Source: TMED26 sp002694075 (GTDB taxonomy: Bacteria; Pseudomonadota; Alphaproteobacteria; Thalassobaculales; Thalassobaculaceae). From it: 61,180 nucleotides of DNA. The stretch covers positions 1-61,180 of the forward strand of contig JAYYDT010000051.1 in NCBI GenBank assembly GCA_036160575.1, in the 5' to 3' direction. Position numbers and translations under genes: made by a program. Under the pieces are notes generated by a model. That model made no database searches and had not been told where the DNA came from. It saw nothing but the letters and a program-made list of their open reading frames with translations. Shown piece by piece: positions 1 to 9,001 of the stretch; position 1 is the first letter of the stretch; the number at the start of each line of letters is the position of its first letter.

Positions 1-1026
1 CGTATCGTGTTATGTGACAGCGACCATGTCGACCTGCCGGCGGTGACCGCCAAACTGGCCGGCTTTCCTGGCATCGTCGCCGCCATTGAAAACGCCGAAT
101 GGGCGTTCTCCGGGACCCGCGGCGGCGATATCCCGGCCTCCGGCCAAGACGTGTTTGTCAGTTTCTCGGTATGGACCGCGCTGCTCGCCCACGGCGCGAC
201 AGAGGCCATTGGACGGCAGCGTCACCTGTTTTTCATCCAAGAGGATGAGCGTATTTTTTACGAGAACAACAGCTTTCGCGCCTTGGCCGAGCAAGCCTAT
301 CGCCAGCCTCATTTCGCACTGTTCAACAGCGCTTTGTTGCGGGACCATTTTCGCGCCGAGGGGCTGGGCGTCTACCACGACGGCGCGGCGGCCGGCGACG
401 CGGCCTCGGCCAGCTATGCCCATGCCTTGACCGCCATCCCCCAGCCGGCGCTGACCGACCTGGAACGGGGCGGGCGGCGGCGGCTGTTCTTCTACGCCCG
501 GCCCGAGGCCCACGCCGCGCGCAATCTTTTTGAAATTGGCGTGCTGGCCCTCAGGCGGGCGATCACCGCCGGCGTGTTCGGCCGCGAGTGGGAATTCGTC
601 GCCATCGGTTCCCTTGGCCTGTCCGGTGATCTGCCGCTGGCCGAAGGGCGGGTGCTGGAAATCGCGCCGCGTGTCGACCCAGACGCCTATGGTCGGACCT
701 TAAGTGCCTGCGATATTGGGCTTAGCCTTATGTACGCACCGCATCCAAGCGTGCCGCCCCTGGAAATGGCATCGGCCGGCATGGTCGTGGTGACCACCCA
801 TTTTGGCGCCCGCGACGCCGACGCGATGGCCGCCTTATCCGCCAATATCATCGCCGTGGCACCGACCGTTGAAACGGTTGCGGCCGGGCTCCGTCAAGCC
901 GCCGCGCGCGTCGATGACTTGCCGGCGCGGGTCGCCGGCGCGGCGGTCGCCTGGCCGACCGATTGGAATGAAAGCTTTGGCCCGGCGGTGGAGCGGGCGG
1001 TGCGGCACTTCATCGAGGCGAGCTGA
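1..1026 (+). CDS. WsaF-like glycosyltransferase, 5' end cut by window edge
   Basis: The frame is open from the first base, so the true start lies upstream and only the C-terminal 341 residues are present. The fragment resembles the WsaF/GT4-like rhamnosyltransferase group: a segment reading HLFFIQEDERIFYE, then FFYARPEAHAARNLFEIG at the start of the second Rossmann-like lobe, and PPLEMASAGMVVVTTHFGAR where GT-B enzymes bind the nucleotide sugar. It would act in the cytoplasm, adding sugars to a surface polysaccharide. It is followed after 5 bases by a sulfotransferase and then an export permease, which fits that role. The GTG at base 7 is probably an internal valine codon. Donor and acceptor cannot be read from the sequence. 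Confidence 0.75.
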   Translation, partial: RIVLCDSDHVDLPAVTAKLAGFPGIVAAIENAEWAFSGTRGGDIPASGQDVFVSFSVWTALLAHGATEAIGRQRHLFFIQEDERIFYENNSFRALAEQAYRQPHFALFNSALLRDHFRAEGLGVYHDGAAAGDAASASYAHALTAIPQPALTDLERGGRRRLFFYARPEAHAARNLFEIGVLALRRAITAGVFGREWEFVAIGSLGLSGDLPLAEGRVLEIAPRVDPDAYGRTLSACDIGLSLMYAPHPSVPPLEMASAGMVVVTTHFGARDADAMAALSANIIAVAPTVETVAAGLRQAAARVDDLPARVAGAAVAWPTDWNESFGPAVERAVRHFIEAS

Positions 1027-1031
1027 ACGCC

Positions 1032-1844
1032 ATGGCGACGGGCGATTTATTGAAACACGCCGGCGCGGCCCCGGTGGTGATCGGCGCGACCGGTGGGTCC
1101 GGTACGCGCGCCTTGCGCAAGGTGCTGGAAATCGGCGGTGTGTTCATGGGCGACGCGGTCAACGTGACCGGGGACGCCATGGCCTTCGAGCCCCTTTATG
1201 ACCAATATATCAACGCGGTGTTGACCGAGACCGGCGGTCTGGACTACCGCGCCGACACACTTTCGACAGCTTTGCGGCGGGCCCTTGTCGAAGGGTTGCG
1301 GGCGGCGGCCAACCGGCATTTGAGCGGATCTTGGACGGTGGGCGCGCCATGGGGCTGGAAGACCCCTCGGGCCATGTATCTGTTGCCGATGATCGCCGAG
1401 GTCTTTCCACAATTCCAGTTCATCCATGTGATCCGCGACGGCCGTGACATGGCCACCGCAAGCAATCAATTGCAGCGCGACAAACATGCCGCCGCCTTGT
1501 TTGGCGCCGCCGACGGCGACCCGCGCGTGACCGCCGCACGCTTGTGGGCCAAAGCCAACGGCGAGGCGGCCGATTGGGCGGCGCGACGGATGCTTGGCCG
1601 CTATCACCGGGTGATTTTCGAAACGCTCTGCCGAGAGCCGGAAATTGAAATCGGCCGCCTGTTCGTCGCTCTCGATCTACCGCTGTCGCGGGTGGCCCCG
1701 GCCGCGCGCCTGATCGACCGTCCGGACAGCATTGGCCGATGGCAGCGCCTTGACGCGCACACCCAAAACGCCATTGATGGGGTGATTGCCGTGGCGCGCC
1801 GAAGGTTCGGTTTCGCGCCGGCGGGGCGGTCGGGGGACACATGA
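1032..1844 (+). CDS. sulfotransferase family protein
   Basis: A 270-residue PAPS-dependent sulfotransferase-like protein. A P-loop-like 5'-phosphosulfate-binding segment (IGATGGSGTR, residues 17-26) and a 3'-phosphate-binding segment (FIHVIRDGRDMATA, around residues 130-143) stand in the usual order. Family members move a sulfuryl group from PAPS to a hydroxyl of a sugar, lipid or protein. The start lies 5 bases after the upstream glycosyltransferase stop, and the stop overlaps the next ATG by 4 bases (ATGA), so translation is probably coupled. Placement between a glycosyltransferase and a polysaccharide export permease suggests that it sulfates a surface glycan; that is inference. The acceptor is unknown. 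Confidence 0.75.
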   Translation: MATGDLLKHAGAAPVVIGATGGSGTRALRKVLEIGGVFMGDAVNVTGDAMAFEPLYDQYINAVLTETGGLDYRADTLSTALRRALVEGLRAAANRHLSGSWTVGAPWGWKTPRAMYLLPMIAEVFPQFQFIHVIRDGRDMATASNQLQRDKHAAALFGAADGDPRVTAARLWAKANGEAADWAARRMLGRYHRVIFETLCREPEIEIGRLFVALDLPLSRVAPAARLIDRPDSIGRWQRLDAHTQNAIDGVIAVARRRFGFAPAGRSGDT

Positions 1845-2668
1845 GCGTTTTGAGAACAGGCCTGCGCCGGACACCGCTGTTGATTATGGCGCCGCTGTGG
1901 CGGCACCGCGATTTAATCCGTGAATTGGTGATTCGCGATTTGGCCCAGCGCTATCGTGGCTCGCTTCTGGGCTGGCTGTGGGCGGCCTTGAACCCGCTCT
2001 TGATGCTGGCCGTCTACACCTTTGTTTTTGGTTATGTCTTTCAAGCGCGTTGGGGGGGCGGCGGCGAGCCGGCGAAATTCGCGGTCTATTTGTTCGCGGG
2101 ATTGATCCTGCATGGGTTGTTGGCCGAGTGTTTGACACGCGGACCGCGCTTGATTCTGGATGCGCCGAATCTGGTTAAGCGGGTGGTTTTTCCGTTGGAA
2201 GTGTTCCCCTGGGTGGTGCTGGGCTCGGCGATTTTCACCGCCGTCACCAGCTTCGCGGTGTTGTTGGTGGGGGCCGCGCTGATTCTTGGCCAGGTGCCGT
2301 GGACGGTGATTTTGGCGCCGTTGGTGATGTTGCCGCTGTGCCTGCTGGCCTTGGCGGTGGGGTGGTTTCTGGCGGCCTTGGGCGTGTTCCTGCGCGATAT
2401 CGGCCAAGTCGTGCCGCTGTTGTCGACCATTCTGCTGTTCATGAGCCCGATCTTTTTCCCGATTGAGGCCCTGCCCGAGGCGTTTCGGCCGCTGGTTTAC
2501 GCCAACCCACTAAGCTTGATCGTGGTTGAACTACGGGCGGTCACCCTGGATGGCCGGCTGCCTAATTGGGGATCTTTGGCCGTTTATGGCGTTGTCGCCG
2601 CCGTGCTGGCCTGGGCGGCCCTGTTATGGTTCCGGCGTGTGCGCGGCCATTTCGCCGATTTCATTTAG
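1841..2668 (+). CDS. ABC-2 type polysaccharide export permease
   Basis: A 275-residue integral membrane protein of the ABC-2/TagG/KpsM/Wzm family. It has an N-terminal amphipathic stretch (RELVIRDLAQRYRGSLLGWLW, around residues 26-46), which is the hallmark of this family, then about six hydrophobic segments and the conserved re-entrant region SPIFFPIEALP near residue 205. Such permeases pair with a Wzt/KpsT ATPase to move lipid-linked glycan across the inner membrane. No such ATPase follows here; it may lie upstream of the window or elsewhere. The start overlaps the sulfotransferase stop by 4 bases. Confidence 0.88.
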   Translation: MSVLRTGLRRTPLLIMAPLWRHRDLIRELVIRDLAQRYRGSLLGWLWAALNPLLMLAVYTFVFGYVFQARWGGGGEPAKFAVYLFAGLILHGLLAECLTRGPRLILDAPNLVKRVVFPLEVFPWVVLGSAIFTAVTSFAVLLVGAALILGQVPWTVILAPLVMLPLCLLALAVGWFLAALGVFLRDIGQVVPLLSTILLFMSPIFFPIEALPEAFRPLVYANPLSLIVVELRAVTLDGRLPNWGSLAVYGVVAAVLAWAALLWFRRVRGHFADFI

Positions 2669-2680
2669 GCGGTTCGGTCG

Positions 2681-3472
2681 ATGTTTCGGTGGTTGGCATC
2701 CAGCCCGAAAATCTATGTCGTTGAACGACAATCGCCGGACTGGGCGACGTTGGATGATCGTTATTTTGACGAGATGCGCGCCTTCGCGCGCCTTATTGGT
2801 CGGCCGGAAAACATGATGGTCGATTATGTGCGTCTATGGGATGACACCTTCCCGTTAAGCTTCTTCCAGGTGCGGGCGCGCCTGAAAGAGATCGCCATGC
2901 GCAGCCGCGCCGACATGCGCGGGGTGGAACGCATCGATTTGGCCGGCGCCGCCACCCTTGACGCCCCTGGCGCATGGCTGGTGTTTAGCGATGACGACGA
3001 CTGGTTCGCGCCGGATTTGGCGGGCTGGTTGCGGACCGAAACCGGGCGCGGCGACGAGGTCGTGATTTGGCGTTCGCTGGTGCTGCGCGATGGCTTTGAG
3101 CGGCGTGCCGTCGACCACTATTGCTATACCAATAATTATGGCGTGCGTGGACGCCTAGCGGCGGTTCATTGCGACCGGTTCGAGTGCGTCGCCCAGCATT
3201 GGCTGGCCCAGGACACGATCAGCCGGCTGGCGCCACCGACGCGCTTTATCGACCAGCCGCTCAGTGTCACCAATCGCCACCCGGCCTCGACTTTGGAACT
3301 GGAACGCGGCCTGGGCGACCGCCTCGACGGCGCGCGGCTGCGGGCGATGGTCGCCGATTGGATGGCCAAGACCGGCCGCGCCGATCCGGCGACCGTGCCA
3401 TGGACCGAACGCCATATCGCGGCCCTCCGCCAGGTGTTTCAGCGACTGCTGGAGGAGGGCGATCGGCGATGA
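2681..3472 (+). CDS. putative GT-A-like glycosyltransferase
   Basis: A 263-residue soluble protein that I recognise only weakly. Residues around 100-107 read FSDDDDW, a DxD-like acidic cluster following a hydrophobic strand (AWLVF), as in metal-binding GT-A glycosyltransferases. The arrangement recalls the putative rhamnosyltransferase family that begins with a long N-terminal strand-loop region and has a late His-rich NRHP segment. No signal peptide or membrane segment is visible. It lies 12 bases after the export permease and 37 bases before a large membrane protein, so a role in assembling the same glycan is plausible. Function is inferred mostly from context. Confidence 0.5.
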   Translation: MFRWLASSPKIYVVERQSPDWATLDDRYFDEMRAFARLIGRPENMMVDYVRLWDDTFPLSFFQVRARLKEIAMRSRADMRGVERIDLAGAATLDAPGAWLVFSDDDDWFAPDLAGWLRTETGRGDEVVIWRSLVLRDGFERRAVDHYCYTNNYGVRGRLAAVHCDRFECVAQHWLAQDTISRLAPPTRFIDQPLSVTNRHPASTLELERGLGDRLDGARLRAMVADWMAKTGRADPATVPWTERHIAALRQVFQRLLEEGDRR

Positions 3473-3509
3473 CCGTGAAGGATGGTGAAATCCGGCGGGG
3501 AGGGCGGCC

Positions 3510-5210
3510 ATGCTAGCGCGTTGGCTTGGAGATGTTTTTGCCGATCGTGTGGCCCGGGGCACGTGGATCCTGTTGTTTCTGTTGGTCGGGCTGGTCGGAA
3601 CCTTGTTCATGCACCGCGCCCAGGTTCTCACCGGCTTTGATTTGGTGCCCGGCCGCATGGGCGACACCCGTCTGTTGATTTTTCTTTTCGACCACTGGTC
3701 CAAAGTGTTCGCCGGGGCGGTGCCGTGGACCTCGCCAATCATGATGTATCCGACGGCCGACACCTTGGGCTTCTCAGATATGGCGTTTGGCCAGGGGGTG
3801 GCGCATGCCGCCCTGCGCGCGGTTGGACTGGATCTGTTTGACGCGACCATCGCGCTGATCATGGGGTTGAGCGCCCTCGCTTACCTGATGGCCGGTCTGT
3901 TTCTGCGCCAGGTGTTTGCCACCTCGCTTGTCGCGACCTGCGCCGGCGCCTGGTTTTTCGCCTTCTCCAGTATCAAGGCGATGAACATGGGCCCCTATCA
4001 ACTGCATATTTACGGGCTTATTCCGGTGGTGCTGCTGGCGGTCGGTTTGTTGATGGGACCGGCGACGGACCTGCGCGCCATGTCGCGGTGGCGCGCGTTC
4101 GCCCTGACCGCCGCCGGCATGCTGTGTTTGGCGTTGATGTTCAATTCCGGATGGTATTTGGCCTGGTACACCGGTTTCTTTTTGCTGTTGCTCGCCGGGG
4201 TCGCGCTGAGCCATCGGCTGGGTCGGGAATGGTTGTGGGCGTTGTTGGGGCGCCATGGTCTGGGCCTGCTCGCCGCCGGTGCCGTGTTCATCGCCGCGAT
4301 GGTGCCGTTTCTAAGTCTCTACCTGCCGGCGCGGTCCTTTGACAAAGGGCATCTACCTTCCGTGCCGACCTGGGATTTCCTGATCAATATGGGTCCGGCC
4401 AATTTTCTGTGGGGATGGGCCCATGATTGGCTGCCGGCGTTGCCGGAGGAAAGCCGCATGGGGGTGGGTTATGCGATGTTGATCCTGTGGGCCTTGGCGG
4501 TACCCTGGGCGCTGGTCAAGGTGGCATGGACGGGGCCAGCGACGGCGCGCGCCGAATGGCGCTTGGCGGTCATGGTGTTGGCGACCAGCGCCTTCACCTT
4601 ATTGGCGATTCGCTGGCCCGGTGGCTTTTCCGCCTGGGATGGTGTCGTCGGCGTGGTGCCCGGCGCCGACGCGGTACGTGGCCTGCAGCGCTATATGATG
4701 ATGCTGACGGCGCCTTTGGCGGCGCTCTTGGCGATGGCGGTCGACCGGCTGTTGCGGGTCGGTGGTGGCCCGCGCGCGCGTTTTCTTGGCGGCGGCGCGG
4801 CGATGCTCTTGGCGCTGGCCGTGATGAGCGAGCAAGTGTCGGGCAGTTTCGGTTTTTCCGCCGATGGCCAAAGGCGTTATTTCGCCGCCCTCAAAGCGCA
4901 ATTGGCGCCGTCCTGTCAGCTGTTTTCGGTACGCGACCCGGAGCAACCTTTCGGCGAGCCGGGGATCAACGAAATTCCCAATCTCAACCGCAAATACCAG
5001 GCCGACGCCTTGTTGCTCGCCGCCCTGACCGGCCTTCCCACCGTCAACGGATTCTCCGGTTTATATCCCCGCGATTATCATCTGTATAAGCTCTATGACC
5101 CGCGGTACCCAGATCATCTGGCGGCGTGGCTGGCGCGCCACAATATCGCGCCGACACCCTGTGTCGTGCGTTTTCCGCCTTTCGACCTGGCGGAGGTACG
5201 TCCACGATAG
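3510..5210 (+). CDS. polytopic membrane protein, possible GT-C glycosyltransferase
   Basis: A 566-residue protein with roughly 10-12 hydrophobic segments. The first periplasmic loop after TM1 carries an acidic motif (VPGRMGDTRLL, around residues 49-59), and a C-terminal soluble part of about 110 residues carries cysteines (SCQLF, TPCVV). A catalytic acidic residue in the first outer loop is typical of GT-C enzymes that use lipid-linked donors, so a sugar transfer at the periplasmic face is possible; I see no diagnostic motif that settles it. A strong GGGGAGGG ribosome-binding site precedes the ATG. It ends the polysaccharide block, and base composition drops sharply just after its stop. Confidence 0.55.
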   Translation: MLARWLGDVFADRVARGTWILLFLLVGLVGTLFMHRAQVLTGFDLVPGRMGDTRLLIFLFDHWSKVFAGAVPWTSPIMMYPTADTLGFSDMAFGQGVAHAALRAVGLDLFDATIALIMGLSALAYLMAGLFLRQVFATSLVATCAGAWFFAFSSIKAMNMGPYQLHIYGLIPVVLLAVGLLMGPATDLRAMSRWRAFALTAAGMLCLALMFNSGWYLAWYTGFFLLLLAGVALSHRLGREWLWALLGRHGLGLLAAGAVFIAAMVPFLSLYLPARSFDKGHLPSVPTWDFLINMGPANFLWGWAHDWLPALPEESRMGVGYAMLILWALAVPWALVKVAWTGPATARAEWRLAVMVLATSAFTLLAIRWPGGFSAWDGVVGVVPGADAVRGLQRYMMMLTAPLAALLAMAVDRLLRVGGGPRARFLGGGAAMLLALAVMSEQVSGSFGFSADGQRRYFAALKAQLAPSCQLFSVRDPEQPFGEPGINEIPNLNRKYQADALLLAALTGLPTVNGFSGLYPRDYHLYKLYDPRYPDHLAAWLARHNIAPTPCVVRFPPFDLAEVRPR

Positions 5211-5302
5211 TACAAGCGGGTTATATGAATATTTAGTTGATTGGCGCCACTCGGATAATGTAGGTCTGATCCATAGGCAGCAAACCACGGGAAACGCTGA
5301 AC

Positions 5303-5590
5303 ATGGGTGAATACTTAGACGCTCTTTGGAACGATCTTGAGCAGACATGGGACCTTGCCATGAAAGTCAACGATCTAAGTGAGAAAGAGCGCGGCGACGT
5401 CGAAGCGGCCTGGCAAGAATTCAAAAAATCAGAAATGGTCGATGTTGAAAGAACCGAACAAGAAGGCGCAAAGCCTCCCCAAAAAGTCTTCTGCACCAAT
5501 ATCTACGGGATTGAATACAATCCTGAGACCAAATATTGGGTGCCGTTCCGTCATGGCGACATCGATTTGGCTAAGTTCACTGAAGACTGA
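5303..5590 (+). CDS. small acidic orphan protein, low G+C
   Basis: A 95-residue protein that I do not recognise. It is rich in Asp/Glu, tryptophan and aromatic residues (ALWNDLEQTWDLAMK; YNPETKYWVPF), has one cysteine, no membrane segment and no signal peptide. By hand count 135 of its 288 bases are G or C (47%), far below the roughly two-thirds of its neighbours, and the 92-base region before it is also A+T-rich. A GATAAT box at 5254-5259 could be its -10 element. It ends 33 bases before the type I secretion ATPase, so it could be a small secreted substrate, an accessory factor or a recent arrival. The ribosome-binding site is weak. Confidence 0.6.
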   Translation: MGEYLDALWNDLEQTWDLAMKVNDLSEKERGDVEAAWQEFKKSEMVDVERTEQEGAKPPQKVFCTNIYGIEYNPETKYWVPFRHGDIDLAKFTED

Positions 5591-5623
5591 TCGGTCGCTT
5601 CGCACGAACTGGGGGCTCGGGTG

Positions 5624-7630
5624 ATGACCGAGTCCGCAGAGGGCCGGCCACAATCGGTCACGATTCACAAATTGCTGCGCGCCGCCTATGGCGCCTTCGC
5701 GGCGTCGGCGCTGTTCAGCTTCGCGGTCAATCTTTTGATGCTGACCCTGCCGCTGTTCATGTTCCAGGTCTTCGACCGGGTGATGGCCAGCCGCAGCGAA
5801 ACCACGCTTATCTTTTTGTTACTGATGGCCTCGTTCGCGCTTGCCGTGCAGGCCGCGCTGGACGCCACACGCGCCTACGCTTTTATCCGCGTCAGTCAAT
5901 GGATTGAGCGGCGCATCGGGCTGACTCTGCTGTCGGCGATTATCGCCGACGCTTTGGACCGCTCGAAAGTGCCGTCCAGCGGCGCGATGCGCTCGCTGAC
6001 CACTTTTCGCACATTTTTGACCGGCCCCGGCATGTTGACCTTGTTGGATTTGCCATGGGTGCCGATCTTCCTGGCGCTGATCTATTGGTTCAACGAGGCC
6101 ATGGGCATGGCCGCGATCGGCGGCGCGCTGGTGATGTTTTTGATCGGCTTGCTCAACGATTTGATGACGCGGCCCAAGATCACCCAGGCGCAGGGTTTCG
6201 CCAACGTCGCCTACATGGAGGCCGACGCCGCGGTTCGCAACGCCTCGGTGGTGGAGGCCATGGGCATGCGCCAATGGGCGCTGACCCGCTGGTTTCAGCG
6301 CAATGAGGAATTGATCGAAATGCAGTCGCTGGCCAGCGACCGCGCGGCGATTTTCCAGGCTATCTCAAAATCCATGCGGATGTTGGTGCAGATGGTCATC
6401 ATGAGCGTGGCGGCGCTGCAAATCATCGACCCCACGACTCCAATGACACCAGGCATCATGATCGCCTCGGTGATCATCTTGGGCCGCGCTTTGCAGCCAG
6501 TTGAAATGGGCATCAATCAAGCCCGCAGCTTGGCCGAGGCGATTGGCGCCTTTCGCACGGTCGAGGCGGCGTTGGAAGCCGCCCAGAGCGAGCAGGAACG
6601 GATGAGCCTGCCGCCGCCGACCGGCAAGATCGATGTTGAAAACGTCACCTATCAGCCGCGTGGCCGCGACCGCCCGATCCTGCAGCGCATTTCCTTTAAC
6701 CTCGAGGCCGGCGAGGGGCTTGGCATCGTGGGGCCGTCGGCGGCCGGCAAATCGACTTTGGCGCGCCTGCTGGTCGGCATCGAGCGACCGACCGTCGGCC
6801 ACATTCGTCTGGACGGGGCCGACGCCTTCTCCTGGCCGAGCGAGGAATTGGGCAAGCATATCGGCTATATGCCGCAGGAAACCCAATTGTTTTCAGGGTC
6901 GGTGGCGGTCAATATCGCGCGCCTTAATCCACAGCCCGACCCCGAGGCGGTGATCCGCGCCGCCCGTTTGGCCGGCTTGCACGATCTCATCCTCCATCTA
7001 CCGGATGGCTATGACACCGAGATCGGGGAAGGCGGCGCCTTGCTGTCCGGCGGTATGCGCCAACGCGTGGCCCTGGCCCGCGCCCTCTACGGGGATCCGG
7101 TTATCGTGGTTTTGGATGAACCCAATTCCAATTTGGACGCTTCCGGCGACGACGCCTTGGCGGCGGCGATCAAAGCCGTTAAAGCGGCGGGGACCACGGT
7201 GATCATGATCACCCACCGCCCGCAAAGCCTCGCCGAGTTGGATAAGGTGATGATCTTACAAAACGGCGCGGTGCAAAGCTTCGGGCCGCGCGACGAGGTG
7301 ATCTCTCACCTTGGCGTGCCGGCCTCGGCGGTGCAGCGTCGCTTGCCCGATGCCGAAAGTGACCGGCGACCCGGCGCGCCGTCGCCGGCGAACGCCCCCA
7401 CCGGATCGGTTGAGAAGGCGGCGGCCAGCGACCCTTTGAGCGGCCAGCCGGGGTCATCACCACCCGCCGGTCCGGCCGCCGCCGCGCCGACGAGCCCGCC
7501 CAACTCGCCCGCCAAACCCGCCCCGGCGGTCCAGGCGCGCAGCATGGCGGTGCAAAGCGTGCCGGCGCGGGCCTTCAATCGCGGCCGCGGTCAGGCCGCC
7601 GTAACCGGGGAGACCGAAGATGGCGCATGA
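5624..7630 (+). CDS. type I secretion ABC permease/ATPase, PrtD family
   Basis: A 668-residue half-transporter that powers one-step export of an unfolded protein across both membranes. An ABC exporter membrane domain (around residues 15-300) precedes an ATPase domain with Walker A GPSAAGKST (around 370-378), signature LSGGMRQR (around 473-480), Walker B VIVVLDEP (around 491-498) and the H-loop THRP. The phrase LDEPNSNLD is typical of PrtD. Two oddities: the signature has Met in place of the usual Gln, and a Pro/Ala-rich tail of about 95 residues follows the ATPase, where relatives usually stop. The ATG at 5624 is preferred to the GTG at 5621 by spacing from GGGGG. It overlaps the HlyD gene by 11 bases. 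Confidence 0.9.
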   Translation: MTESAEGRPQSVTIHKLLRAAYGAFAASALFSFAVNLLMLTLPLFMFQVFDRVMASRSETTLIFLLLMASFALAVQAALDATRAYAFIRVSQWIERRIGLTLLSAIIADALDRSKVPSSGAMRSLTTFRTFLTGPGMLTLLDLPWVPIFLALIYWFNEAMGMAAIGGALVMFLIGLLNDLMTRPKITQAQGFANVAYMEADAAVRNASVVEAMGMRQWALTRWFQRNEELIEMQSLASDRAAIFQAISKSMRMLVQMVIMSVAALQIIDPTTPMTPGIMIASVIILGRALQPVEMGINQARSLAEAIGAFRTVEAALEAAQSEQERMSLPPPTGKIDVENVTYQPRGRDRPILQRISFNLEAGEGLGIVGPSAAGKSTLARLLVGIERPTVGHIRLDGADAFSWPSEELGKHIGYMPQETQLFSGSVAVNIARLNPQPDPEAVIRAARLAGLHDLILHLPDGYDTEIGEGGALLSGGMRQRVALARALYGDPVIVVLDEPNSNLDASGDDALAAAIKAVKAAGTTVIMITHRPQSLAELDKVMILQNGAVQSFGPRDEVISHLGVPASAVQRRLPDAESDRRPGAPSPANAPTGSVEKAAASDPLSGQPGSSPPAGPAAAAPTSPPNSPAKPAPAVQARSMAVQSVPARAFNRGRGQAAVTGETEDGA

Positions 7631-8990
7631 ACAAGCGGTCATGCCCGCCAATGACGCCCCGCCGGTTGCCGCGGCGCCGCCCGCCCATGTTCAACTGACC
7701 ACCGACGCGCCTAAAAATTGGCGGCCCGTGATAACCATCGGATTTATCATTTTGCTCGGATTTTTTGGTGGTTTCGGGGGCTGGGCGGCCTACGCTCCCT
7801 TGGGGACCGGCGCCATTGCGGTCGGCCAGGTGCAGGTCGCGGGCAAGCAAAAGATGGTTCAGTCCAAGGATGGCGGCATCATCGCCGCGCTGCATGTGCG
7901 TGACGGCGATGTGGTCTCCACCGGGCAGGTCTTACTTGAACTGGATTCCACGGAAACTCAGGTCGAGGTGTCGGTTCTATCGAGCCAGTTATGGGCCTTG
8001 CAGGCCCGCATGGCGCGTCTCGAGGCCGAGCGGCTGAACAGCCCAGTGCCCAAGTTTCCCGCCGAACTGTTGGCCGAGAGCGACAATCCGGAGGTGGTGA
8101 AACTGATCGAGAGCGAGCGACGCTTGTTTGACAAGCGGCGCGCCGCGATGACCAGCCAAATCGCGCTTTTGGACAAGCGCGTGGCGAAAATTCAACGGGA
8201 AATCGCTGCCCACCGCGCCGAGCAGAGGGCCGACCGCCGGCAGCTGGTGCTCATTGAAGAAGAAATCGCCGCGGTCCGGGTGCTGCTGGAAAAGGGGCTG
8301 GAGCGCAAACCCCGCCTGCTGGCCTTGCAACGTCAGCAAGCCAGTTTGGACGGGCGTGTTGGCAACCGTGTGGCGCTGATCGCCCGCGCCGAACAGGCGA
8401 TCAGCGAGATTGAGTTTCAAACCGCCAGCTTCACCGAAAACACCGAAGCCGAGGTCGAGACCAACCTGGGTCAAACGCGCGAGCAAATCGCCGAGATTAG
8501 CGAGCGTTTGCGCGGCGCCCGCGAGCGCCTGGAGCGGACCTTGGTGCGCGCGCCCACCGACGGCCAGGTCTTTGGATCGCGGTTTCACACTGTTGGCGGT
8601 GTAATCCCGCCAAGCGAGGTCATTCTTGGAATCGTGCCCCTGGATCAAAAGCTGAATGTCGAGGTGCACATCGATCCAAAGGATATCGACGTGGTCAAAA
8701 TTGGCGCCTTAACCACCGTGCGCCTGACCTCGTTCAGTCAACGCACGTTCAAGCCGGTCGATGGCGAGTTGATCCGCATATCCGCGGATATTGTCAACGA
8801 CGGCCGCAGCCCGCCGTATTACGTCGGCGAAATCGTGCTAGACCCCGAAAGGCTAGCCCAGCAAGCGGATTTGGAGTTGATCCAGGGCATGCCGGCGATG
8901 GCGATTATCAGCACGGGCGACCAAACCATGCTAGATTACATTATCGCGCCAATCGCGCGCAGCGTGGAATTCTCCTTGCGCGAAAACTAA
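7620..8990 (+). CDS. HlyD-type type I secretion membrane fusion protein
   Basis: A 456-residue periplasmic adaptor of the PrtE/HlyD family. It has a short cytoplasmic N-terminus, one membrane segment (around residues 37-60), a lipoyl-like half motif (MVQSKDGGIIAALHVRDGDVV), a long coiled-coil hairpin (around residues 115-290), then the second lipoyl half and beta-barrel region (APTDGQVFG...VEVHIDPKDIDVV). It links the PrtD-like ATPase to a TolC-like outer membrane channel. No channel gene is nearby, so a shared TolC must be used. It starts inside the end of the ATPase gene, so the two are translationally coupled. Confidence 0.92.
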   Translation: MAHEQAVMPANDAPPVAAAPPAHVQLTTDAPKNWRPVITIGFIILLGFFGGFGGWAAYAPLGTGAIAVGQVQVAGKQKMVQSKDGGIIAALHVRDGDVVSTGQVLLELDSTETQVEVSVLSSQLWALQARMARLEAERLNSPVPKFPAELLAESDNPEVVKLIESERRLFDKRRAAMTSQIALLDKRVAKIQREIAAHRAEQRADRRQLVLIEEEIAAVRVLLEKGLERKPRLLALQRQQASLDGRVGNRVALIARAEQAISEIEFQTASFTENTEAEVETNLGQTREQIAEISERLRGARERLERTLVRAPTDGQVFGSRFHTVGGVIPPSEVILGIVPLDQKLNVEVHIDPKDIDVVKIGALTTVRLTSFSQRTFKPVDGELIRISADIVNDGRSPPYYVGEIVLDPERLAQQADLELIQGMPAMAIISTGDQTMLDYIIAPIARSVEFSLREN

Positions 8991-9001
8991 GGGTGACGGC
9001 C

